A stretch of 64,000 nucleotides of DNA from Streptomyces sp. NBC_01304 (GCF_035975855.1 NZ_CP109055.1:4526001-4590000), one strand, 5' to 3'; numbered from the stretch's first letter, positions 43,460 to 55,020 are shown. Notes: generated by a model not told the origin, from the letters alone. Numbers and translations are program-made.

Positions 43460-43972
43460 TCAGACCCTGCCGCGCGCCCGCCGCGACACCACGGCCCGCA
43501 CGATGCGGCGTCCTTCCGTCGATACGTCGACCGCCTGCCGAAGGCCGCCCACCCCGCGGCCCGCGAGCAGCTCCAACACCCTTATCTGGCGCTGGAGTTC
43601 ACCGGCCGCCAGGGGCCCGTCCCCCGCCACGTCGAGCCCGCGGTGGATCTGCAGCGCCGCCGCCGAGCAGGCGTCGGCCCACTCGCGCAGACCCGGCCCG
43701 GACCGCTCGGCGGGCACGGCGGCCAGCATGCGCAGCGCGAGCGCGGCCGCGTCGCCGGAGCCGTGGCCGGGCGCGGCAGGCCCCGGGAGCGCGTCCCGCA
43801 CCAACCCGAGCGGCACCCTCCAGCACTCGCCCTCCGCGAGGCTCGCCCACAGCGGGCGCAGCGCGTCGTCCGGGGCGTCGAGCAGGGGCAGGCAGCGGTC
43901 GAGACAGGCGAGGCCGCTCGCGGCGAGGCCTCGCTCGTCGGCCTGAGCGATCAGTTCCACCAGGCTGGGCAC
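43460..43972 (-). CDS. Hypothetical protein
   Basis: A 170-residue helical protein from GTG 43972 (LVELIAQADERGLAASGLACLDRCLPLL at the start, basic C-terminus). No catalytic motif is visible. It may form an operon with the gene at 42651, 62 nt downstream; the spacer holds a short tandem CCTCAGACCCGCG repeat (about 43417-43460). Confidence 0.55.
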   Translation of the reverse strand: MPSLVELIAQADERGLAASGLACLDRCLPLLDAPDDALRPLWASLAEGECWRVPLGLVRDALPGPAAPGHGSGDAAALALRMLAAVPAERSGPGLREWADACSAAALQIHRGLDVAGDGPLAAGELQRQIRVLELLAGRGVGGLRQAVDVSTEGRRIVRAVVSRRARGRV

Positions 43973-44052
43973 GGGACCTCCGGGGGCGTTGCGGACGCGC
44001 TACTTCCCCTTACTGCGTTCCGCTTCCCGGAAACGTCACTCGGCCCCGGCCC

Positions 44053-44547
44053 TCACTGCCCCGGGATCCCCAGCCGCTCCAGGAACCGGAAGAAGAGCAG
44101 CTCGGCCGACGGTTCGGCCGGCGCGTTCAGCACCTGCTCGACCTGCTCGACGTCCGCCACCCGCCCGGCCTCCGCGGCCCAGCCGACCGCCCGCTCGGCG
44201 GCGTCGCGCGGCGGCAGGAACAGGTCGTCCGGCTCCTTGCCGTCCGCGCCCAGATACCCGGCCATCGCCTCCCGCGCGAGGCACGCGTTCCACGCCCCGC
44301 TCTCGGGTCCCGCCGCCTCGACGGCCACGCAGTCGCTGTCCATCACGAACCCGAACAGCGCGGGCGCCCCCGTCTCGTCGGCGACCTTGGTCATCGAGCC
44401 GACCTCGGGCACGGTGGCCTCCCAGATCTGCCAGCCGTCCGCGCGCTGCTCGTGCAGCGTCAGCCCGTCGCGTACGCCGCTGAGCGCGGCCAACTCCGCG
44501 AGCGGACGCGCGCTGCGGCCGACGACGTAGTAACCCCAGAAGCCCAT
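44053..44547 (-). CDS. Hypothetical protein
   Basis: A 164-residue protein from ATG 44547, beginning MGFWGYYVVGRSARPLAEL, with Trp-rich strands, a central Cys (SDCVAVEA) and a helical C-terminus. The pattern (aromatic start, VADETGAPALFGFVMDSDC) recurs in Streptomyces hypothetical proteins; function unknown. Confidence 0.6.
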   Translation of the reverse strand: MGFWGYYVVGRSARPLAELAALSGVRDGLTLHEQRADGWQIWEATVPEVGSMTKVADETGAPALFGFVMDSDCVAVEAAGPESGAWNACLAREAMAGYLGADGKEPDDLFLPPRDAAERAVGWAAEAGRVADVEQVEQVLNAPAEPSAELLFFRFLERLGIPGQ

Positions 44548-44797
44548 GACTGTGTCCCCCTGCCCCCATGTATCGCTCGCCATCGAGTGAGCGGCTTGGC
44601 ATGAATCCAACACACCTGTAAGCGAGTTCGCCACCCATACCGCACATACGGACCGCGTCCGAGCAGTTCGGCGGGGTCGCGCGCCGTTCGGGTGAGCGCC
44701 CGGAGCCGCTGGGTGCGCCGCTTCATGTTGCCGGTCGAAATCATACGTAATGGGCGGGTTACCCCTCTGGTCAATCCTCAGCCGAAGGAGCTCATCC

Positions 44798-45286
44798 GTG
44801 GCACCCAGCACCCTCGCCCGCGCCGCCGTCACCGGCCTCTCCCTGCTCGCCCTGGCCCTGCCGGCCTCCGCGGCGCAGGCCCTCGACGCGGCCCCGAAGC
44901 CGCCGTGCGCCGCGTACGAGAAGACCGTCGAGCGGCACAAGGCGACGATCGGCAAGATGACCGTGGACATCGAGGAGCTGGAACTCACGGCGTTCGAGAC
45001 CGACTCCCGCGTCGAGTACGCGCACGTCGTCTGGTACGAGGCGCGCGACGCCTACCGCGACCTCAGCGAGGACGCCGAGGAGATGGGCCTGACCGAGGAC
45101 GACCTCGCGGAGCTCATGAAGCAGCGCGACGAGGCGTACGTGAAGTACCAGAAGGCCCAGGAGGAGGACAGGGCCGCCAGCGCGGCGCTGAAGGCGGCGG
45201 AGTCCTCCCCGGAACTCGCGAAGGCGAAGCAGCTCCTCGCCCGCGCGGAGAAGGCACTCCAGACCTGCCTCGACCGTCAGGCGTGA
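44798..45286 (+). CDS. Secreted coiled-coil protein
   Basis: 162 residues from GTG 44798, 8 nt after AAGGAG. A signal peptide (about 1-28) is followed by a single long alpha-helical/coiled-coil segment rich in Glu, Lys and Ala, framed by two Cys (PPCAAYEKTV and LQTCLDRQA) that could close a hairpin. No enzyme motif. Extracytoplasmic structural role likely. Confidence 0.65.
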   Translation: MAPSTLARAAVTGLSLLALALPASAAQALDAAPKPPCAAYEKTVERHKATIGKMTVDIEELELTAFETDSRVEYAHVVWYEARDAYRDLSEDAEEMGLTEDDLAELMKQRDEAYVKYQKAQEEDRAASAALKAAESSPELAKAKQLLARAEKALQTCLDRQA

Positions 45287-45307
45287 CGCGAGCTACGCCG
45301 CAGCACT

Positions 45308-45355
45308 GAACGGGCCGGGCTCCGCCACCAGTTGGTGGCGGAGCCCGGCCCGTTC
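45308..45355. terminator. Long bidirectional hairpin terminator
   Basis: Inverted repeat with arms of about 23 bp (GAACGGGCCGGGCTCCGCC / GGCGGAGCCCGGCCCGTTC ends at 45308 and 45355) between convergent genes. Confidence 0.85.
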
Positions 45356-45363
45356 GCGTACGG

Positions 45364-46089
45364 CTAGAGGTGCCGGCCGGGCATGGGCAGCGGTTCACCC
45401 GGCCCGCGCAGGGCCTTCTCGTGCTGCATGCGCGTGAGGCGTGCCACGAAGACGATGGCGAGGACGGCGGCCGCGATGTCGATGAGATCGCTGACCACGA
45501 CGCCCATGAGCGCCTGCTTGATGTCCGCCGCCTCCTCGGCCTTCATGTACCGCTGAGTGGCGAAGCGGCCGTACACCAGGTTCACGATCCACACGGTCCA
45601 CCAGGCATTGAGCAGGCCCCTGGAGCGGTTGCTGCCCTCGATGGTGCTGGCGTTCCAGATGTCGCTCGCGATCTGCTTCGGGAACCAGAGGTTGACCACC
45701 GGCACGAACCAGCCCCAGATGACCCAGCCGCGCTTCTTGGCGTGGTACTCGGGCGCGAAGACCTCGGCGTTGACGCGCGCGCGGTGGAACCAGACGATGA
45801 ACACGACTGCGGCCGCGATGAGTGCCGCGACCTGCGCGACGCCGGACGCCGCGTACAGCGTGTCCGCCCGGTCGGCCTCCTCGAGGGTGTAACTGCCGTG
45901 ACCGAGGATCCGCTCGAAGAGATCCCACGAGGCGAATCCCTGCCACACCGCGAACAGATCGGTGGCGATGACGAGGCCGAGCACGGCCACGACCGCCTTC
46001 GACAGACCGACGGGCGACCGGAGCGCAGCCGACGGAGCGATGCGGTACTGCTCGGGCGGTGGCGGCGGAGCGACGGGCATCTGGGACAT
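45364..46089 (-). CDS. DUF4328 membrane protein
   Basis: A 241-residue integral membrane protein with about four to five helices. The hallmark VPVVNLWFPKQIASDIWNAS of DUF4328 lies near the middle; FHRARVNAEVF precedes it. ATG 46089 follows GGGGGG. Family members are of unknown function, sometimes near kinases. Confidence 0.8.
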   Translation of the reverse strand: MSQMPVAPPPPPEQYRIAPSAALRSPVGLSKAVVAVLGLVIATDLFAVWQGFASWDLFERILGHGSYTLEEADRADTLYAASGVAQVAALIAAAVVFIVWFHRARVNAEVFAPEYHAKKRGWVIWGWFVPVVNLWFPKQIASDIWNASTIEGSNRSRGLLNAWWTVWIVNLVYGRFATQRYMKAEEAADIKQALMGVVVSDLIDIAAAVLAIVFVARLTRMQHEKALRGPGEPLPMPGRHL

Positions 46090-46244
46090 ACAAACCCCCC
46101 ACGGGTTCTGGATCACATTGCGTGCTGACATGCGCAGCGGACCGCCTCTCCCCAGGACGGCCCGCACGCCTGCGCGAACTTATGTGATTCTGATACGCCG
46201 CGTCCAACGCAAAAGCTCCAAAATCAGCGGAGCTCAGCCCCGGA

Positions 46245-47864
46245 TCAGCCCAACTTCTGAGCCAACTTCCCGAACTCCCCCCAGGAGAGCGAAGGTTGCC
46301 TCGCATCCCACACCTTCTGAGCCAGCGCCCGGATGGGCATCCGCACCCCCGCCGCCACCTGGTCCTGCGTCTGCGCGTCGGAGAAGTCGCACCAGACCGC
46401 CAGCCGCGCGCCCAGGATCTTGTCGCCGTACGACGCCGGCACCGGCTTGCTGCCACGCACCACGAGCGGGGTCCACTCCTGGTAGATGCGCTGCCCGGTC
46501 GGGTACTTGAAGGTGTTGGGCTCGCCGAGCACGTAGTACAGGTACTCGTCGTTGAGATTGACCAGCTTGCGACCGTCCTTCAGATACTCGACCGGCTCGC
46601 GCGCGCTGTACTCCTTGCCCGTCCAGTACTCGACCTCCAGGTCGCGCGCCGCCGCCACGATCCCGCCGCGGAACAGCCCGTCGTTCCAGACCTTGAGCTT
46701 CTTCTCGTACGGACGGAGCACCGCGGCCCGGTCGTTCAGCCAGCCGGTGGCCAGGTCCTGGACCTTGGCCTTCGGGCCGAACTTCTGCCGGGCGAGCGCG
46801 GTCAGCTGGGGGTAGGAGGCCTCGGGGTTCGGGACCATCAGGGCCCGGTACTCGTCTGCGCCGAGGTGCCAGTACGCACCCGGGAAGAGCTTCGCGTACT
46901 CGCGGAGCAGGTCGTCGACGATGCGGGCCGAGGCCGGCTTGGAGATGTCGACGGCGCCCCGGGACGGCACCCCGCGCGTGTCGCGCAGCTGCAGGTCGGG
47001 GTGCGCCTTCATGACCGCGCCGAGGTGGCCCGGCGAGTCGATCTCGGGGATGACGGTGATGTGCAGGCTGTCCGCGAGGGCCAGGATCCGCTTCACCTCG
47101 GCCTTCGACAGGCGCTGCGCGGAGACGACCTCCGGGTGCGAGGACGACTCGATGCGGAAGCCCTGGTCGTCGGAGAAGTGCAGGCCCAACTGGTTGTACT
47201 TGAGGTCGGCCAGCTCGCGGATCCGGTCCTCGATCCAGCCCGCCGTGAAGTGCTTGCGCGCGATGTCGAGCATGAAGCCGCGCTGCGCCTTGGCCGGCTC
47301 GTCGCGCACGATGCCCTCGGGGGCCGCGCCCTCGCCACGGGCCATCTGCTTCAACGTACGCGTGCCGTAGAAGACCCCGGAGGGGCCGGTCGAGGAGATC
47401 CGCACCCGGCGGTCGCTGACGCTGAGGGTGTACGCCTCCGGGTTCTCGGCGCCCGAGACGAGGGCCAGCTCCACATCGCCCTCGCGCGGCTGCTCGCCCT
47501 CGGCGAAGCCCAGCTTCAGCTCGCCCGCGAGCAGCCGGGCCTCGTCGCCCAGCTCGGGTGCGTCGGCCCCGGCGACGACGACGCGGCCTTCCTTCGCCGG
47601 TTTCCAGCCGGGCCCGCGCGCGGCCTTGTGCTCGCGGACGGCGGGGATGGTGCGGGGCGCCTTCGACAGGGCGTAGTTCCGGCTCGGCTCGGGGGCGGGG
47701 CTCGATACGGCGGGCGGGCTGTCGTCGGCGTGGTCGGCTGGTCCTGGGCCGTTGCCGGAGCCGGTCGGCCATAGGGCGACGGCCAGTACGGCACCCCCGC
47801 CCGCCAGCAGGCCGGCGGCTACAAGACCCCTCGGGCGGCGTGCGCCCGCATGGCGATTCATCAC
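46245..47864 (-). CDS. Exported beta-N-acetylhexosaminidase (GH20)
   Basis: 539 residues. An N-terminal signal anchor (LVAAGLLAGGGAVLAVALW) is followed by a GH20b-like alpha/beta domain (about 85-165) and the GH20 barrel. The catalytic pair is in WHLGADEYR (Asp-Glu); GFMLDIARKHFT and PEIDSPGHLG are further GH20 marks. It releases N-acetylglucosamine from chitobiose or wall fragments outside the cell by substrate-assisted hydrolysis. The start is GTG 47864 (GGAGG 8 nt upstream); ATG 47861 is an alternative. Confidence 0.9.
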   Translation of the reverse strand: MMNRHAGARRPRGLVAAGLLAGGGAVLAVALWPTGSGNGPGPADHADDSPPAVSSPAPEPSRNYALSKAPRTIPAVREHKAARGPGWKPAKEGRVVVAGADAPELGDEARLLAGELKLGFAEGEQPREGDVELALVSGAENPEAYTLSVSDRRVRISSTGPSGVFYGTRTLKQMARGEGAAPEGIVRDEPAKAQRGFMLDIARKHFTAGWIEDRIRELADLKYNQLGLHFSDDQGFRIESSSHPEVVSAQRLSKAEVKRILALADSLHITVIPEIDSPGHLGAVMKAHPDLQLRDTRGVPSRGAVDISKPASARIVDDLLREYAKLFPGAYWHLGADEYRALMVPNPEASYPQLTALARQKFGPKAKVQDLATGWLNDRAAVLRPYEKKLKVWNDGLFRGGIVAAARDLEVEYWTGKEYSAREPVEYLKDGRKLVNLNDEYLYYVLGEPNTFKYPTGQRIYQEWTPLVVRGSKPVPASYGDKILGARLAVWCDFSDAQTQDQVAAGVRMPIRALAQKVWDARQPSLSWGEFGKLAQKLG

Positions 47865-48023
47865 GTCAGCAACCTCCCACGCCAAGACCGACGCCGCGTT
47901 CCACGGTCACCCAGGCGTTCCGAAACTCTCCCTTCCGGGTGAAATTCGTGCATCCGTCGGACAGCTCCCGTCATCCGTAGATAGCGTTGACGCCACTCCC
48001 CCCACTCTTTCCGCACAACCTCT

Positions 48024-48692
48024 ATGCCACCTCTGTCGTCTTCACAGTGCCCATCACACTTCTGCCGTCCCGGCCGCACCGAGGAGCGCAAGCTGCCCAC
48101 CACCCCTCGACTGCCCGACCGCGTCGCCATACCGCTCCAGGCCCACGCGGCATCCGGCGCGCCCGGCGAGTCGGGCACCTCCACCGTGCACCGGGGGCTC
48201 GGCCACTTCAACCACGCCGAGGCGGCCATCGCGGAAACCGCGCTGCGCACCTGCTGCGCCAGCCACCGCTGGGCCCAGCGCGTCGCCGCCCACCGTCCCT
48301 ACCCCGACCTGGACTCCCTCCTGGCCGCGGCCGACGAGGCGAGCTACGACCTGGCGATCACCGACCTCGACGAGGCCCTCTCGGGCGAATCGCCGGGCGG
48401 CCCGCATCCGGACCTCACGCCGCGCGCCGCCCAACTGGCACTGGGCGCCGCGCACGCGAAGTACGAGAGCACCTTCGGCCACGCCTTCGTGATCAGCCTC
48501 GTCGGCCTGCCCACGGCCGAACACCTCGACCACACCCTGGCCGGACTCCGCTCCCGGCTCGGCAACGAACCGGACGAGGAACGCGCGGTCGCCGCCGAGG
48601 AGCTGCGCAGGCTCGCACGTGCCCGTATCGCCCGACTGATCGGGGAATTTCGGGATTTCGACCCCACCGATAGCCCGTACGTGCCTGTTTGA
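48024..48692 (+). CDS. OHCU decarboxylase-like protein (uricolysis)
   Basis: 222 residues if ATG 48024 is used. The helical core, LGHFNHAEAAIAETALRTCC ... RWAQRVAAHRPYPDLDSLLA and LGAAHAKYESTFGHAFVISLVG, resembles 2-oxo-4-hydroxy-4-carboxy-5-ureidoimidazoline decarboxylase, which completes uric acid oxidation to allantoin. The usual ATGR after the FGxxF strand is replaced by SLVG, so activity is uncertain. ATG 48024 has no ribosome site; a CTG at 48093 stands 6 nt after GAGGAG and may be the real start. No other urate genes are nearby. Confidence 0.6.
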   Translation: MPPLSSSQCPSHFCRPGRTEERKLPTTPRLPDRVAIPLQAHAASGAPGESGTSTVHRGLGHFNHAEAAIAETALRTCCASHRWAQRVAAHRPYPDLDSLLAAADEASYDLAITDLDEALSGESPGGPHPDLTPRAAQLALGAAHAKYESTFGHAFVISLVGLPTAEHLDHTLAGLRSRLGNEPDEERAVAAEELRRLARARIARLIGEFRDFDPTDSPYVPV

Positions 48693-48828
48693 TCACACCT
48701 AAGGCCCCCCGGCAGGTGTACCGACACTTGGTCGATACGATGACGGACGGCCGGTGGACCGTACCCGGCCGGGCCCGTCCGACAGAGAAGCCGGCAGGCC
48801 CCAATCCCCGCTCCCGGAGGGTTCTTCC

Positions 48829-49209
48829 GTGCCGGCTGGAACGCTGTACCGCGGCCGGGAAGGAATGTGGTCCTGGGTGGCTCATCGAGTCACCGGCGTC
48901 CTCATCTTCTTCTTCCTGTTCGTACACGTCCTCGACACCGCTCTCGTCCGCGTCTCCCCCGAGGCGTATGACGATGTCGTGGCCACCTACAAGACGCCGA
49001 TCGTGGCACTGCTGGAATACGGCCTGGTCGCGGCCATCCTGTTCCACGCGCTCAACGGCCTGCGCATCATCGCCGTCGACTTCTGGTCGAAGGGCCCGCG
49101 CTACCAGAAGCAGATGCTCTGGACCGTGCTCGGCATCTGGATCGTGATGATGGCCATGGCCCTGTACCCGGTGCTCGGCCACGCCGTACGCGAAGTCTTC
49201 GGGAGCTGA
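48829..49209 (+). CDS. sdhC: Succinate dehydrogenase cytochrome b556 subunit
   Basis: A 126-residue membrane subunit with three helices and the heme/quinone region GREGMWSWVAHRVTGVLIFFFLFVHVLD (the S-x-x-x-R and axial His types, written here in part). GTG 48829 follows GGAGGG. First gene of sdhCDAB; sdhD follows after 5 nt. It anchors the catalytic dimer and passes electrons to menaquinone. Confidence 0.92.
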   Translation: MPAGTLYRGREGMWSWVAHRVTGVLIFFFLFVHVLDTALVRVSPEAYDDVVATYKTPIVALLEYGLVAAILFHALNGLRIIAVDFWSKGPRYQKQMLWTVLGIWIVMMAMALYPVLGHAVREVFGS

Positions 49210-49214
49210 CGCCG

Positions 49215-49700
49215 ATGTCTGCAGAGACCACCCCCGCAGGGTCCGTCGAGGTCGAGGCCGAGAACGTCTCCCTCTACGACGTGGACAACCCGGCCCCGCT
49301 CATCGAGGCGCCGCGCAAGCGCACCAAGAAGACGCCGAAGTCGACGCGTACGAACTTCGAGCTGTACGGCTGGCTGTTCATGCGCCTGTCCGGCATCGTG
49401 CTCGTCGTCCTGGTCCTCGGCCACCTGCTGATCCAGCTGGTGCTCGACGGCGGCGTGTCCAAGATCGGCTTCGCCTTCGTGGCCGGCCGCTGGGCCTCGC
49501 CGTGGTGGCAGGCCTGGGACCTGGTGATGCTGTGGCTGGCGATGCTGCACGGCGCCAACGGCCTGCGCACGATCATCAATGACTACGCCGAGCGCGACAA
49601 CACGCGCTTCTGGCTGAAGATGCTCCTTTACACCGCCACGGTGTTCACCGTCCTGCTGGGCACGCTGGTGATCTTCACCTTCGACCCGAACATCCGCTAG
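49215..49700 (+). CDS. sdhD: Succinate dehydrogenase hydrophobic membrane anchor subunit
   Basis: 161 residues. A cytoplasmic N-terminus of about 45 residues (longer than in E. coli) is followed by three helices with RLSGIVLVVLVLGHLLIQ (heme His) and LHGANGLRTIINDY. Partner of SdhC in complex II. sdhA starts 34 nt downstream. Confidence 0.92.
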   Translation: MSAETTPAGSVEVEAENVSLYDVDNPAPLIEAPRKRTKKTPKSTRTNFELYGWLFMRLSGIVLVVLVLGHLLIQLVLDGGVSKIGFAFVAGRWASPWWQAWDLVMLWLAMLHGANGLRTIINDYAERDNTRFWLKMLLYTATVFTVLLGTLVIFTFDPNIR

Positions 49701-49734
49701 GCCGACGGGACCGAGGGACCGAGGTAACTCACTC

Positions 49735-51488
<1,754 letters not shown>

Positions 51489-51489
<1 letters not shown>

Positions 51490-52259
51490 TGGCTACCCCG
51501 ACCCTCGACAAGGAAGACGCCAAGCCCGAGGCAGGCTTCGCCGATTCCCCGTACATCACGGCCACTTTCCGCATCCGCCGGTTCAACCCGGAGATCTCCG
51601 ACGAATCGGTGTGGGAAGACTTCCAGATCGAGATCGACCCGAAGGAGCGTGTCCTCGACGCCCTTCACAAGATCAAGTGGGACGTCGACGGCACGCTGAC
51701 GTTCCGGCGCTCCTGCGCGCACGGCATCTGCGGCTCGGACGCCATGCGGATCAACGGCAAGAACCGCCTGGCCTGCAAGACGCTGATCAAGGACCTCAAC
51801 CCGGAGAAGCCGATCACGGTCGAGGCCATCAAGGGCCTCACGGTCCTCAAGGACCTCGTGGTCGACATGGAGCCGTTCTTCCAGGCGTACCGCGACGTCA
51901 TGCCGTTCCTCATCACCGAGGGCAACGAGCCGACGCGCGAGCGGCTGCAGTCCCCGGAGGACCGCGAGCGCTTCGACGACACCACCAAGTGCATCCTGTG
52001 CGCGGCGTGCACGTCGTCGTGCCCGGTGTTCTGGAACGACGGGCAGTACTTCGGCCCGGCCGCGATCGTCAACGCGCACCGCTTCATCTTCGACTCGCGT
52101 GACGAGGCGGGCGAGCAGCGCCTGGAGATCCTCAACGACAAGGACGGCGTGTGGCGTTGCCGCACGACGTTCAACTGCACGGACGCGTGCCCGCGTGGCA
52201 TCGAGGTCACGAAGGCGATCCAGGAAGTGAAGCGGGCGCTGATCACGCGTCGCTTCTGA
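51489..52259 (+). CDS. sdhB: Succinate dehydrogenase iron-sulfur subunit
   Basis: 256 residues with all three cluster sites: [2Fe-2S] in RRSCAHGICGSDAM ... LACKT, [4Fe-4S] in CILCAACTSSCP, and [3Fe-4S] in CRTTFNCTDACPRG. It carries electrons from the flavin to the quinone site. It is translationally coupled to sdhA and followed by a terminator. Confidence 0.96.
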
Positions 52260-52314
52260 GCTTCCCGGTCGTACGTTCTCCACGTACGTTGCCCTCGTGG
52301 GTTCCGCACGTTCC

Positions 52315-52351
52315 GGAAGGCCCTGTCTCCCTTGTGGAGGCGGGGCCTTCC
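52315..52351 (+). terminator. Terminator of sdhCDAB
   Basis: GGAAGGCCC...CTCC pairs with GGAG...GGGGCCTTCC over a CTTGT loop, 55 nt after the sdhB stop. Confidence 0.75.
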
Positions 52352-52405
52352 GCGTTGTGAAAGCATCGACGGGCAACGCACTTGGCGAAGAAGGAGTCGG
52401 GGGAC

Positions 52406-52948
52406 ATGAGCGAGCAGAATCCGAACGGGGCCGACGACTACAAGTGGGGGCCCGACCCGCAACAGCCCACCATGCCGGGCTACGGCTATCCGGGCCCCGC
52501 ACAGCCCGGCTACGGCTACCCCGCCGGCGGGTACGGCCCGCCCGCGATGCCGCCCGTGGCCCAGCCCGGCGGCGGGGCCTACGGGACGCCGGCGCCCGGC
52601 GGCGGTGCGCCGTTGCTGTCGATCGGGGACATCACCGTCACCGGTGACTCGATCATCACGCCCGCGGGTCAACTGCCGCTCAAGGGCGCGATCTGGACGG
52701 CCACGGACATGTCCCGCACCGAGGAGAAGATCCCCACCCACGCGGTGGTCCTGGCGATCGTCTTCTTCATCTTCTGCCTGCTCGGTCTGCTCTTCCTCCT
52801 GATGAAGGAGAAGACCACCACCGGCTTCATCCAGGTGACGGTGACCAGCGGCGGCCGCCACCACTCCACGATGATCCCGGCGCAGGGGCCCCAGACCTTC
52901 CCCTGGGTGATGGGGCAGGTCAACTACGCGCGATCGCTGAGCGTCTGA
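52406..52948 (+). CDS. Hypothetical single-pass membrane protein with Gly/Pro/Tyr-rich N-terminus
   Basis: 180 residues from ATG 52406. About 65 residues of GYGYP-type low-complexity repeat are followed by a small beta domain (LLSIGDITVTGDSIITPAG), one helix (HAVVLAIVFFIFCLLGLLFLLM) and a beta-rich tail. The layout is common in Streptomyces membrane proteins of unknown function. Confidence 0.7.
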   Translation: MSEQNPNGADDYKWGPDPQQPTMPGYGYPGPAQPGYGYPAGGYGPPAMPPVAQPGGGAYGTPAPGGGAPLLSIGDITVTGDSIITPAGQLPLKGAIWTATDMSRTEEKIPTHAVVLAIVFFIFCLLGLLFLLMKEKTTTGFIQVTVTSGGRHHSTMIPAQGPQTFPWVMGQVNYARSLSV

Positions 52949-53027
52949 GGCCGGTCGACGGCCGACCGCAGGCCAGTCGCAGGCCAAGGTCCCGGGATAT
53001 CAGCCTTTTCGGGGCTAATCTGACGGT

Positions 53028-53456
53028 ATGTCACTTCAGTTGCTCGGCTTCGACAACGTTCTGCTGCCCGTCGGCGATCTGGGCGCGGCCGTGGACTTCT
53101 ACGAGCGCGCGGGCTTCCCGCTCGCCTTCCGCCTCGACGAGGCGGGCATCGCCCTGCTCAAGGTGGGCGAGGAGACCCCTGGCGTACTGCTGCGCGAGGA
53201 GGAGGGGCTGCTGCCCCGGCCGCCCGGCGACTGGGCGGTGCGCGTGTGGCTGGAGGTGCCGGACGCGCGGGCCGCAGGGCGGGAGTTGGCGGCGGCCGGG
53301 GTGGTGCCGGACGAGCCGATCTCCGTGTCGACGGGGTGGACGGTGGAGCTGGCGGATCCGTGGGGCAATGTCGTGGGCTTCACGGACTACCTGAAGCGGC
53401 CGTCGCTGGCGCGTACGCCGGTGGACGTACGGGAACCGGAGCCTGCCGCCGTATAG
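53028..53456 (+). CDS. VOC (glyoxalase/bleomycin-resistance) superfamily protein
   Basis: 142 residues with the paired beta-alpha-beta-beta-beta modules: VLLPVGDLGAAVDFYERAGFPL at the start and VELADPWGNVVGFTDY at the end. Metal-binding residues are not obvious, so this could be a dioxygenase-fold, lyase or ligand-sequestering protein. Substrate unknown. Confidence 0.85.
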   Translation: MSLQLLGFDNVLLPVGDLGAAVDFYERAGFPLAFRLDEAGIALLKVGEETPGVLLREEEGLLPRPPGDWAVRVWLEVPDARAAGRELAAAGVVPDEPISVSTGWTVELADPWGNVVGFTDYLKRPSLARTPVDVREPEPAAV

Positions 53457-53518
53457 CGGACGGCCCTCGCGTTGGACTGCCCTCGTAGCGGACGGCCCCT
53501 GGTGCCCCGGCAGGGGCC

Positions 53519-54889
53519 CTAGCTCCCGCTCTCGACGAGCTGCGCCACGACCCTCAGCAGGAAGAAGCTGTGCAGGAGCAGCCCGGGCAGCACGGCCAGG
53601 CGCAGCTGCCACGGCGCACGGGTCAGCACACCGGCGGATATCCAGATCCCTGCGGCGGCGCAGAGGACCGACCCCACCACCATCCCGGAGCCGCCCACAC
53701 TCCGGACCCCGGAGAGCGAGATGAGCACGTAGCCCAGCACGACCAGCCCGTACACCAGGCCGAGCCGCCGGCTCCACTTGCCCAGGCCGGGCACGGGCCC
53801 GGCGCCCGGAGGCGGGGGCTGGAGGTACTGGTACTGGGGGGTGGGGTACGTGGCCCACTGCTGCGGCGGTGGCTGCTGCTGCTGCCAGGGTTGGGGGGTC
53901 GGGGTCGGGTAGGACGCGGCGGCCGGTGTCGGTGGCGGCGTGGCGGGCATCTCGGGGACCGGGACCGCCTGCTCGGGCGTCATCTGCGTATAGAGCTTGG
54001 TCGCGCGCGGCGCGGGCGCCGGGCCCGTGCCGCCCGCGCGCAGCCGCTCGATCTCCTCGCGCATCTCGTCCGCGTCCGCGAACCGGTCGGCCGGCTCCTT
54101 CGCAAGGGCCCGCGAGACCAGCGCCTCGACCTCCGCCGGGACCTGCGCACCCCGCTCGCCCAGCGTCGGCGGCGGCTTCGTCACATGCTGGTAGCCGACC
54201 TGGAAGCCGGAGTCGGCGTCGAACGGCACGGCGCCCGTGAGCAGTTCGAAGAGGACGACGCCGAGCGAGTACAGGTCGGAGCGGCCGTCGATCCCGCGCC
54301 GGCCCTCGAACTGCTCGGGTGACATGTAGTGCGGCGTCCCGATCGCCGTGCCGGTCCGGGTGAGGGCCGCGCCCGGCGCCTCCAGGGCGTGCGCGATGCC
54401 GAAGTCCATCACCTTGACCGTGCCGTCCCTGCACACCATGACGTTCGCCGGTTTGATGTCGCGGTGCACCATGCCCCGGGCATGGCTCGCGGCGAGCGCC
54501 GCAAGGATCTCGGCGGTGATGCGGAGCGCCTGGTCGAGTCCGGCCCTGCTCGGGTCGGACGGCATGCGTGCGGCGAGGGTCTCGCCGTCGACGTACTCCA
54601 TGACGAGATACGGCAGCGGACCGGCGGGCAGCGCTTCCTCGCGTACGTCGAACACGGCGACCACGTTCGGATGGCTGAGCCTGGCCACGGCGCGGGCCTC
54701 GCGGCGGAAGCGTTCGCGGCCGCTCGCCTCCGCGGCGAGCGCGGTGCTCATGGTCTTCACGGCGACGGTCCGCTCCAGCTCGGTGTCCTTCGCCCGGTAG
54801 ACCGAGGCCATGCCGCCCCGGCCTATCTGCTCCTCGATCTCGTAGCGGCCGTCGTCCAGTAATCGGCCCGGCCCAAGACTCGTCGACAT
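53519..54889 (-). CDS. Membrane Ser/Thr protein kinase (PknB-like)
   Basis: 456 residues. The kinase domain (about 16-275) has the G-loop GRGGMASVY, Lys in VAVKTM, catalytic [15 protein letters not shown] and [12 protein letters not shown] Pro/Gln/Tyr-rich linker (about 300-370) leads to a C-terminal hydrophobic region with about four helices and no PASTA or other sensor domain. It signals from the membrane by an unknown stimulus. Start ATG 54889. Confidence 0.92.
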   Translation of the reverse strand: MSTSLGPGRLLDDGRYEIEEQIGRGGMASVYRAKDTELERTVAVKTMSTALAAEASGRERFRREARAVARLSHPNVVAVFDVREEALPAGPLPYLVMEYVDGETLAARMPSDPSRAGLDQALRITAEILAALAASHARGMVHRDIKPANVMVCRDGTVKVMDFGIAHALEAPGAALTRTGTAIGTPHYMSPEQFEGRRGIDGRSDLYSLGVVLFELLTGAVPFDADSGFQVGYQHVTKPPPTLGERGAQVPAEVEALVSRALAKEPADRFADADEMREEIERLRAGGTGPAPAPRATKLYTQMTPEQAVPVPEMPATPPPTPAAASYPTPTPQPWQQQQPPPQQWATYPTPQYQYLQPPPPGAGPVPGLGKWSRRLGLVYGLVVLGYVLISLSGVRSVGGSGMVVGSVLCAAAGIWISAGVLTRAPWQLRLAVLPGLLLHSFFLLRVVAQLVESGS

Positions 54890-54962
54890 CGCCCGCCCCG
54901 CCTCCCCCGTCGCCCCCCGCCGGAGATCAGGCTACCGAGACCTGGGCCACACGGGCAGCGGC

Positions 54963-55020
54963 TTGAACGTGTTCAAAAACAGGTCTACAGTCCATGACAA
55001 CAGCTTTTGAACGCGTTCAA
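54963..55020. promoter_or_regulatory. Twin palindromes TTGAACGTGTTCAA and TTGAACGCGTTCAA
   Basis: Two 14-bp sites at 54963-54976 (perfect apart from its central GT) and 55007-55020 (fully perfect), 44 bp centre to centre, flank the likely promoter of the operon at 55067. They are probably bound by the TetR protein encoded at its end (56028). Confidence 0.6.

Noticed and set aside
43417..43460. Short CCTCAGACCCGCG repeat as a regulatory array
   Set aside because: Only about three imperfect units between two hypothetical genes; more likely slippage in GC-rich spacer than a functional array.
54963..55020. Twin TTGAAC...GTTCAA sites as LexA boxes
   Set aside because: The Streptomyces LexA box is a 16-bp TCGAAC-N4-GTTCGA type. 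Here the half-sites are TTGAAC with 2 nt between them, and a TetR gene ends the operon, so a TetR operator is the better reading.
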